Assembly: GCA_038246975.1 (NCBI GenBank)
Contig: JBBRVJ010000159.1
Location: 1-8,741, forward strand
Direction of reading: 5' to 3'
DNA: 8,741 bases
From: JAIYDJ01 sp038246975
GTDB lineage: Bacteria; Pseudomonadota; Alphaproteobacteria; Rhodobacterales; Rhodobacteraceae
Shown here: piece by piece, positions 1-5,592 of the stretch
How positions within the stretch are numbered: position 1 is the stretch's first letter
Layout: each line of letters starts with the position of its first letter
The notes under the pieces: generated by a model
Seen by the model: the letters and a program-made list of their open reading frames with translations, nothing else
The model's database searches: none
Told to the model about the DNA's origin: nothing
Made by a program: the position numbers and the translations under genes

Positions 1-2
1 CC

Positions 3-227
3 CTATTGGTCGTGGGTGGCAAGGAAGGCGGCGATGCGCGACATCAGGTCGTTGTGGCCTTCGGCATCCGTGCCGATGATCACGTCGCCATCGTCGTCCC
101 GTTCCAGATCGGCGATCTCGCGCAGCAGGGCGATGGCGGCGTCGCAGGCGGCGAGGCGTTCGGCCTCCCAAGCTGCTGTGATGGCATCCTGTTCGATCTG
201 ATGGCGCTGGGCGGGATCAAGCGGCAT
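3..227 (-). CDS. Small hypothetical acidic protein (74 aa)
   Basis: I do not recognise a family. The 74-residue product is Ala/Asp/Glu-rich and looks helical (EAERLAACDAAIALLREIAD), with no signal peptide, membrane segment or cysteine cluster, so it is probably a small cytoplasmic protein. The ATG is well supported: a strong AAGGAGGG ribosome site lies 5 nt upstream, inside the end of the preceding gene. The start overlaps that gene's stop by 11 bp, so the pair is probably translationally coupled in one transcript. The TAG stop falls just inside the left edge, so the gene is complete. Small overlapping genes like this are common on plasmids and integrative elements of alphaproteobacteria; that link is inference only. 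Confidence 0.6.
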   Translation of the reverse strand: MPLDPAQRHQIEQDAITAAWEAERLAACDAAIALLREIADLERDDDGDVIIGTDAEGHNDLMSRIAAFLATHDQ

Positions 228-444
228 GTTCGCCCTCCTTGAATGCGCTGTCGGTGATCTGGCGCAGGAGGCTGGCGTAATGGTTTAGGGTGCCAACGTT
301 GCCCCAGTTGATCTCGTCGGGGTGGGTCTCGAAGTGATCGTCGCTCAGCGCCTTCAGGCGTTCCAGCATCGCGTCGATTTCGGTCTTGGCAGCCATGAAG
401 TCATCCAGTGCCTTGTCATTCTGCGTCACGCGGCGGGTAGTCAT
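217..444 (-). CDS. Small hypothetical protein (75 aa)
   Basis: I do not recognise a family. From the preferred ATG at 444 the product is 75 residues, starting MTTRRVTQNDKALDDF. It is charged and mostly helical, with a conserved-looking middle (HPDEINWGNVGTLNHYASLL). No membrane segment or catalytic motif is visible. GGAG lies 7 nt upstream of this ATG. A start 13 codons further up (483) is possible, but it would begin inside the presumed leader and lacks a good ribosome site. The TGA stop overlaps the next gene's start by 11 bp, so the two form a small operon read leftward. Function unknown; the setting suggests element cargo or upkeep rather than part of the defence system. Confidence 0.6.
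   Translation of the reverse strand: MTTRRVTQNDKALDDFMAAKTEIDAMLERLKALSDDHFETHPDEINWGNVGTLNHYASLLRQITDSAFKEGEHAA
233..240 (-). promoter_or_regulatory. Strong ribosome binding site (AAGGAGGG)
   Basis: On the minus strand AAGGAGGG ends 5 nt before the ATG at 227, inside the last codons of the upstream small gene. It fixes the start of the 74-residue protein and suggests coupled translation. Confidence 0.7.
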
Positions 445-508
445 GGAATTTCTCCGTGGGTGAGTTGCATAATCTTCGTGCAAACATTATCGCTCTGTGG
501 CGCCTGTG

Positions 509-538
509 ATTGTAGTTAAATATAAGCAATATCAGTAA
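509..538 (-). promoter_or_regulatory. Candidate sigma-70 promoter for the small gene pair
   Basis: On the minus strand TTACTG (533-538) and TACAAT (509-514) are separated by 18 nt in the most AT-rich patch of the left region. They match the -35 and -10 consensus in 4 and 5 of 6 positions. Transcription would begin near 502 and leave a leader of about 58 nt before the ATG at 444. An imperfect dyad (ATTGT...GCAAT) overlaps it and could be an operator, but that is weak. Confidence 0.4.
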
Positions 539-814
539 TTTGTGATAACCCCGCTCAAATCGGCCTCATCTCGATTAGCGCGAGGCTGGTCGTGCTTGGT
601 TGGGCGTTGCAGAGTTCGATCTTCAGGTGGGACATGACACCAGAAGCTTCTGACGGACCCTCGCTTTCTTGCAATGCTTGCTCGACAACAACGGGTCGGG
701 CCTGTGCCGAGATTGGCCACTACCTCGGTCATGGCTCAATGTTCATTGCACTCGACCGTTCAACCCGTGCATGCCACGCATATCCCAGATCTACTATCAC
801 GACGCATGATCAGG
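539..814. other. Gene-free interval, possible decayed coding remnant
   Basis: No gene is convincing between the promoter of the small gene pair and the stop of vsr. On the minus strand a frame open from about 715 to a TGA at 555-557 reads like ordinary protein (for example SHLKIELCNAQPSTTSLA). It is preceded directly by an in-frame TAG and has no usable start with a ribosome site, so it may be the relic of a broken gene. I see no tRNA, clear terminator hairpin or repeat array. The interval could mark the edge of the defence island. Confidence 0.35.
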
Positions 815-1288
815 TTAGGGGCATGGCGCATTTCGGACCTCCACCTCACCCACTTCAAGCACAGGGTCAGTGCCATGAAGCCATGCCGCCACCATCTCCC
901 GTGTTTGCACAATGAAAGTCTCGGTCCGCAGGGCGCACTCCCAAACTGTTACGATGCGCCAGCCCGCTTCCCGAAGAGCGGACTGAACTGCCGCATCCCG
1001 CACCAAATTTGCATCGAACTTTGCCGCCCAGAACTCGGGGCGAGTTGCAGGAACCGTCGCATAGCTGCAGCCTGCATGGCGATGCCAGAAGCAACCATGC
1101 ACGAAGATGACGGCGCGGTACTTCGGCATCACGATGTCCGGCTTGCCGGGAATGCCCTTCAGGTGCAGGCGATAACGAAAGCCGAGTGCATGCAGGGAAC
1201 GACGCAGCGCCAGTTCGGGCTTCGTGTTCTTTCCACGGATCCCGGACATCATGCGGGAGCGGGTCTGGCTGTCGACGATGTCTGTCAT
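815..1288 (-). CDS. vsr: Very short patch repair (Vsr) mismatch endonuclease
   Basis: Vsr nicks DNA 5' of the T in T:G mismatches formed when 5-methylcytosine deaminates, starting short-patch repair and preventing C-to-T mutation at methylated sites. The product is 157 aa; E. coli Vsr is 156. It aligns without gaps through the active site. D51 (GKPDIV), H64 and H69 (HGCFWH) match the catalytic residues, E25 lies in the N-terminal helix, and C66, H71, C74 and C118 (WECALR) match the structural zinc site with one inserted residue. The block VPATRPEFW is also typical. The ATG at 1288 was chosen because AGGAGG sits 3 nt upstream and the family N-terminus (TRSRMMSGIRGKNT) begins there; longer in-frame starts run into the methyltransferase gene. 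It is divergent from that methyltransferase, the usual partner, and appears intact. Confidence 0.95.
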   Translation of the reverse strand: MTDIVDSQTRSRMMSGIRGKNTKPELALRRSLHALGFRYRLHLKGIPGKPDIVMPKYRAVIFVHGCFWHRHAGCSYATVPATRPEFWAAKFDANLVRDAAVQSALREAGWRIVTVWECALRTETFIVQTREMVAAWLHGTDPVLEVGEVEVRNAPCP

Positions 1289-1355
1289 TTGCCTCCTGGC
1301 TTCATCTGTCGGACCTGGTATACAGCCAATGATCTGAATTCGAGAGGACACTGAT
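1289..1355. promoter_or_regulatory. Divergent vsr / methyltransferase control region
   Basis: This 67-bp gap separates the starts of vsr (minus) and the methyltransferase (plus) and must hold signals for at least one of them. A palindromic GTATAC at 1318-1323 could serve as part of a -10 box on either strand (TATACA on plus), but no good -35 is seen. AGGAGG (1292-1297) serves vsr and GAGAGGA (1342-1348) serves the methyltransferase. Two CCTGG sites lie at 1295-1299 and 1314-1318, one touching the vsr ribosome site and one abutting GTATAC. The promoter calls are weak; the ribosome sites are firmer. Confidence 0.4.
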
Positions 1356-2906
1356 TTGCCAGCCACTTTCGGCATAGTCGATCTGTTTGCCGGGCCTGGT
1401 GGATTGGGCGAGGGATTTGCTTCGCTACGTGTTAACGATCATTCTCCGTTTCAGATCGGCATTTCGGTCGAAAAGGAGGCATCGGCGCACAGGACGCTGA
1501 CCCTGCGCGCATTTGTTCGCGCTTATGCCGATAAGCGTGGGGCTTTGCCGAAGGCTTACATCGATTTCCATGCTGGCCAGTCAGCAGAACCGGACTGGTC
1601 TACGGTTGACGCGACTGCATGGGATCACGCCGCAAGTGAGGCACGTTGCCTTGAATTGGGTACTGAGCCCGCCGCCGAAGCAATCGACAGCGTTATCGCC
1701 CGCCTGAGAAATGACTTCGACGACACGATCCTGATCGGCGGCCCTCCCTGCCAGGCCTATTCGCTGGTCGGGCGCGCCCGCGCGAATGGAAAGATCGGAT
1801 ATGTGCCGGAAGAGGACGCGCGGCATTATCTCTTTCGCGAGTACATCCGCGTGCTGGACCGACTTCGCCCTGCCGCCTTCGTGATGGAAAACGTGAAGGG
1901 CATGCTGTCATCGACAATCGAAAGCCGGATGGTCTTCGAGATGCTGATGGAGGATCTGACCTCGCTCGGCACCGGGCATGCGCATCACTATGAACTCCGC
2001 GCGATCCGCATTTCTGATGGCAAGGCAACGCTGAAGGAACCGAACCAGCCGTCCGACTTCATCGTGCGCGCCGAGGATTTTGGGGTGCCACAGCGCCGCC
2101 ATCGGGTCATCATCGTTGGCATCAGATCGGACCTTGCCAACCGAATGTCGGGCGCCAGCAATCCTGTCACGGGCACAAGACGCACGGTCGGCGAGACGAT
2201 TGGAAACATGCCGTCGCTTCGCAGCGGTATCAGCCGCGACGTCGATACCGCAGCTGCCTGGAAGCGCGAGGTTGTTGAGGCTGGAAGCATCTTGGCTAGC
2301 ATTTACAAGAGCCAAGGAGATGACGTTCTCGAGCAAGCATTCCTCGATGTTGTGAAGCGCATGAAGAAGGGCTCGCCCGGGCAGCGTACGGACGCGAGCC
2401 TGCCCGCAGGCTACGGGACCTCCAACGACGACCTGATGCGTTGGCTCGAACGACAGGAACTGCAGGCCCTGGCCCAACACGAAACGCGTGGGCACATGGC
2501 GTCTGATCTCGAACGCTACCTTTTTGCGGCGGTCTTCGGTGAAAAGCGCCAGTACAGCCCGAAGGCGGCAGATTTTCCCCTCGCGCTCAGCCCCGACCAC
2601 AAGAACTGGCACAGCGGTATCTTCAGCGACCGTTTCCGGGTTCAGTTGTCCCATGAGGCAGCAACAACCGTTACCAGCCACATCTCCAAAGACGGGCACT
2701 ACTTCATTCATCCTGATCCGGCCCAGTGTCGCAGCCTGACAGTGCGCGAGGCCGCCCGGCTGCAAACCTTCCCGGACGACTACCTGTTCCTCGGCAACCG
2801 GACACAGCAATACGTCCAGGTTGGAAATGCAGTCCCGAGGATTAATTTAGTGAAGCCAGAAAACTGGTTGGCGTCAGAGCAACATGATCTTTCAATGGTG
2901 GCCTAA
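1356..2906 (+). CDS. DNA (cytosine-5) methyltransferase, candidate DrmMII, altered C-terminus
   Basis: It transfers a methyl group from S-adenosylmethionine to C5 of cytosine in a target site. In class 2 DISARM this enzyme (DrmMII) marks host DNA as self. Motifs appear in order: I (DLFAGPGG, 9-16), IV with catalytic Cys132 (GGPPCQ), VI (ENV, 178-180), VIII (QRRHR, 246-250), IX (REAARLQTFPD, 464-474) and the core of X (QVGNAVP, 488-494). About 210 residues between VIII and IX hold the target-recognition domain. The start is TTG with GAGAGGA 7 nt upstream; an in-frame TGA at 1335 rules out a longer form. After QVGNAVP the sequence changes to 22 residues (RINLVKPENW...) read from the antisense of the neighbouring gene, so the closing helix of the fold is probably lost. 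The adjacent vsr supports 5mC activity now or in the past. It could also be an independent dcm-like enzyme. Confidence 0.88.
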   Translation: MPATFGIVDLFAGPGGLGEGFASLRVNDHSPFQIGISVEKEASAHRTLTLRAFVRAYADKRGALPKAYIDFHAGQSAEPDWSTVDATAWDHAASEARCLELGTEPAAEAIDSVIARLRNDFDDTILIGGPPCQAYSLVGRARANGKIGYVPEEDARHYLFREYIRVLDRLRPAAFVMENVKGMLSSTIESRMVFEMLMEDLTSLGTGHAHHYELRAIRISDGKATLKEPNQPSDFIVRAEDFGVPQRRHRVIIVGIRSDLANRMSGASNPVTGTRRTVGETIGNMPSLRSGISRDVDTAAAWKREVVEAGSILASIYKSQGDDVLEQAFLDVVKRMKKGSPGQRTDASLPAGYGTSNDDLMRWLERQELQALAQHETRGHMASDLERYLFAAVFGEKRQYSPKAADFPLALSPDHKNWHSGIFSDRFRVQLSHEAATTVTSHISKDGHYFIHPDPAQCRSLTVREAARLQTFPDDYLFLGNRTQQYVQVGNAVPRINLVKPENWLASEQHDLSMVA

Positions 2907-3696
2907 TCGAGAACGCCTTTGGCTCTCTTATCATGTTCCAGACACGATAAAGATGCCAGCAATCCCGGTTTTCTTCAGCAACCGCCAACTCGTTTCGACT
3001 GATGTGAAAAGGCGTTCTTTCCCATCCATTGGTAGTTTTAACTTCGATCAACTTTACAGCACCATCATCATCGAAACTCTCGATGTCAAATCCCGTTCCA
3101 TCGCCGATTTCCTTTGAAGTCCAACGAACTCGGTCTGCGAGGTCCGACTTTCCCTGGGAAATCAATCTTGACCGCTCAAAATTTAGAACAAGCCTTTCGC
3201 CGGCCTCCCCAAGTGAACGGTTCCGTTCGTCTCTCTCGGCCACATTATATTTGCGACCAATCGCTGCCATGAGAGTTGGGTCAACCGGTGGGGGTTCATT
3301 TACCTGTGTAGGGGGCGGGCCGAACCACAGAGGCTTCGGCTCAGCAGCGGGCGCGTAGGATTTACTGCCCTGCAGCGCGCGCGCCGCGACAACCTTTGAC
3401 CAATCAGCGAATTTGCCCAACCTTCTCAATACGGCATCGACAAGCGACATTTGGAACTGTGACGCAGGTTTGTATCCATTGATGCGAGGTTGCCCAAGGC
3501 CAAGCATTACTGCCGATATATTCTGATGTTTGAACTCGACTGAGCCTTCGTTGCGAATTGGCCGCAGCTTTGGCAACAATTCTCTACGATGATGAGCTTT
3601 CACATACGGAATATTGGCAAGCTCCGCCGCCAGCATCTCGAAGTAATCCTCGACGATCAGGTCATTTTCTTGGTCAGTCCAGTCAGCATCCGCCAC
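2842..3696 (-). CDS. DUF3883-domain protein, putative PD-(D/E)XK nuclease in the drmC position
   Basis: The product is 284 aa. The N-terminal half (WTDQENDLIVEDYFEMLA ... VEFKHQNISAV ... GYKPASQFQMSLVDAV) matches the module I know from DUF3883 proteins. The C-terminal third, from about residue 160 (LGEAGERLVLNFE), is the DUF3883 domain, related to the plant NO VEIN C-terminus. It shows D204 (GFDI) followed by E218-V-K220 (IEVKTT), the layout of a PD-(D/E)XK nuclease core; nuclease activity is inference. The start is GTG with GGGG 5 nt upstream; an in-frame TGA lies at the 3709-3711 codon. It follows drmB by 41 bp, so co-transcription is likely, and sits where DISARM normally has drmC (phospholipase-D fold). 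GC is low (42% over 3001-3100, hand count), suggesting separate acquisition. Its last 65 bp overlap the methyltransferase end on the other strand. Confidence 0.8.
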   Translation of the reverse strand: MADADWTDQENDLIVEDYFEMLAAELANIPYVKAHHRRELLPKLRPIRNEGSVEFKHQNISAVMLGLGQPRINGYKPASQFQMSLVDAVLRRLGKFADWSKVVAARALQGSKSYAPAAEPKPLWFGPPPTQVNEPPPVDPTLMAAIGRKYNVAERDERNRSLGEAGERLVLNFERSRLISQGKSDLADRVRWTSKEIGDGTGFDIESFDDDGAVKLIEVKTTNGWERTPFHISRNELAVAEENRDCWHLYRVWNMIREPKAFSIRPPLKDHVALTPTSFLASLN

Positions 3697-3737
3697 ATCG
3701 ACCCCGATTCAATACTGCCTGCCCACAGTATCCGTCA

Positions 3738-5576
3738 TTATTGGGGTGCAGCAACTGCTTTCACAACGAAATCTGCCGTGATGACTGGGACAAGGGTCGT
3801 CGAGTGGTCAAGGTATTGGTTGAAATGCTCGCAAGCGGTTTCAGGCAGGAAGCAGCAAGCATGACAAGCCGCGTGGTTGCCGCTGTCGAACAGGGCCGCC
3901 AGCCCGTCCGAGCACAAGGGGTCAGATGAGCACCAGCGCGTGTCGTCAATCGCTTTGCGCAGGGTCGCGCCAAAGCGTTCGGCGCGCCCTTCGCGCGACA
4001 AGCCGCCCAGTGTGCCGTCGGCGCCGGGGGCCGAGGTGTAGATCAGGAACCCGGCCATGTCGCTGCCCCCGGGCCCGGAGTAAAGACGCTCGCGGACCGA
4101 AGAGCTGGAATAGCCGCAGTCAAGGGACAGACGGTCAATGACGGCGTGACATAGGGTATGGATCAGGACACGCCGGGCCGTCAGCGGCCAAGGGGCCACC
4201 GGCGTTCCGCCCCGCGCTTTGGCCGCCTGTTCCAGCTGCGCGTTCAGCGCCGCGATGCGCGCGCGCACCGGGGGCCGCTGCTCCCATTCGCGCAGGCGCA
4301 CAAGGTCAAGGGTGACGAATATCCCCTCACCAAATACTTCGACGGCGGGTAACCAGTTTTTTTTCTTGCTGGCAGACAGGCTGGCTGGTTCGCGGGCCTG
4401 TTTTTCCTGGCCCAGCGCGGTCAGGCGGGTAAAACCGGTCAGAACCCGCACCTCGCGCAGGCGTTCAACCCGGACAAGGTGGCCCACAAACCCCGCCAGC
4501 CCGTCCGGGATGGCCTCGACCTCGATCTTGAAGTTGCGGTCCGTGACGCCTTGGGTCGGAGGGGCGACGAGCCGGGCGTATTCTTCGGCGCGCAGGTCGG
4601 TTTCCGGTCCTTGTTGATCGCGGTCAAAAATGCGGCGAATCTGCGCCTCCATCTCGCGCAGAGTCATGGGGGGACCGTGCCATTCCTCCATCAACTCGTT
4701 ATCCTCGATCACGCCGCGGATATGGGCCGGATCGCCCAGCGCCTTGAAGGCCTTCCAATACTGTTCCTGTCGAATGAATTGCGTGAATTCATCGCTGAAG
4801 GGCGGGATGTCCATGGCGCTTTCCACGATGGGAAACCAGGCATTGGACGCGCCGCGCTGGATGACGGCGGCGGCATGGCCACAGGCCTCGCGGTGAGCCA
4901 GCGGCAGCCAGGGGCGGCGGCCGGTGCAACTGTGGCCGATCCGCTCGAGCGCATGGGGGCCGTAAGCCTTGGCCAGGGATTTCTCGGCCCCGCAGCCGTC
5001 ACATTTCACAACGAGGCCAGCCAGACCGGCCGCCTCGCCGACCAGTTTCAGATCGCGCCGCTTGCAGCCTTCGACATGGCCAACCCAACGATCCCAGGGA
5101 AACTCGTCCAGATGCCCGGCTTCGCAGGCAACAACCAGACGCACGGGCACGACAAACTGCCGCTTGGGCTTGCCCTTTTGCCCCGAGCAAACCGGGCACC
5201 AACGGTCAGGCTTGGCCGGATCGCTGACCCAGTCGCGGATGTGTTTCAGCCGATCGCAGGACGGGCAGAAACACCATTCGGGGAAACGGACGGCGGGCAG
5301 TTCGCGGTCTTCCTCGATGGCATAACCCTTGGCGTCCCTGGCAGCGGTCTTGTATTTTCCCACCGGCGACTGGTGGAAGAAATCCACCTTGAGACTGGCT
5401 TGCAACCGCACCTCGTGGATGCGTTGACGGTGGTCCAGTTTTGCTTCTTCCCACAGCTCAAGCCCACCCGAAACCGCCGAAATCGGCGCGCCTTCGGGGC
5501 TGCGAAAGTCGATGATCGCGCCGGGGCCATAGGTACCGATCACCTGGCTGCGTCTGATCTTGCCGATTCCGGTCAT
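3738..5576 (-). CDS. drmB: DISARM protein DrmB (DUF1998 family)
   Basis: DrmB pairs with the DrmA helicase to form the DNA-binding core of DISARM. The 612-aa product has the normal length. Its N-terminus (IRRSQVIGTYGPGAIIDF) is typical of DrmB. Putative zinc-binding cysteines follow at C104/C107 and C127/C130 (CPSC...CPVC), then CEAGHLDEFPW and a second cysteine group (KCDGCG...HSC). The C-terminal third is DUF1998-like: HTLCHAVIDRLSLDCGYSSS, CSSDPLC, and ACHACCFLPETACEHFN. The ATG at 5576 was chosen because the family N-terminus begins there, 16 bp after the drmA stop; a start at 5612 would overlap drmA. No strong ribosome site is seen, so coupling to drmA is likely. An 8-A run interrupts the coding strand at 4357-4364. 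The last ~100 bp drop to about 52% GC. Confidence 0.88.
   Translation of the reverse strand: MTGIGKIRRSQVIGTYGPGAIIDFRSPEGAPISAVSGGLELWEEAKLDHRQRIHEVRLQASLKVDFFHQSPVGKYKTAARDAKGYAIEEDRELPAVRFPEWCFCPSCDRLKHIRDWVSDPAKPDRWCPVCSGQKGKPKRQFVVPVRLVVACEAGHLDEFPWDRWVGHVEGCKRRDLKLVGEAAGLAGLVVKCDGCGAEKSLAKAYGPHALERIGHSCTGRRPWLPLAHREACGHAAAVIQRGASNAWFPIVESAMDIPPFSDEFTQFIRQEQYWKAFKALGDPAHIRGVIEDNELMEEWHGPPMTLREMEAQIRRIFDRDQQGPETDLRAEEYARLVAPPTQGVTDRNFKIEVEAIPDGLAGFVGHLVRVERLREVRVLTGFTRLTALGQEKQAREPASLSASKKKNWLPAVEVFGEGIFVTLDLVRLREWEQRPPVRARIAALNAQLEQAAKARGGTPVAPWPLTARRVLIHTLCHAVIDRLSLDCGYSSSSVRERLYSGPGGSDMAGFLIYTSAPGADGTLGGLSREGRAERFGATLRKAIDDTRWCSSDPLCSDGLAALFDSGNHAACHACCFLPETACEHFNQYLDHSTTLVPVITADFVVKAVAAPQ
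4357..4364 (-). other. A8 run / slippery heptamer inside drmB
   Basis: On the coding strand eight A's encode part of S403-K404-K405-K406-N407. In the zero frame the run ends as A-AAA-AAC, a -1 slippery heptamer pattern. A -1 slip would reach a TGA after nine codons, giving a DrmB of about 416 aa without the DUF1998 region. No stimulatory stem-loop was established, so this may be only a mutation-prone homopolymer in GC-rich DNA. Confidence 0.35.
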
Positions 5577-5592
5577 GGGGGCACACTCACAT

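Noticed and set aside
532..732. 66-codon open frame on the minus strand
   Set aside because: Arg/Pro/Cys-rich composition, no ribosome site or family features; another frame of the same strand looks more protein-like but is broken.
674..1354. 226-codon open frame on the plus strand
   Set aside because: It is antisense to vsr, rich in Cys/His/Arg with no domain, and spans the divergent promoter gap.
1289..1375. N-terminal extension of Vsr to 1375
   Set aside because: It would overlap the methyltransferase start, adds residues absent from the family, and the ATG at 1288 has an AGGAGG site.
1908..2810. 300-codon open frame on the minus strand
   Set aside because: It is antisense to the methyltransferase, whose motifs in the plus frame are unambiguous, and it shows no recognisable domain.
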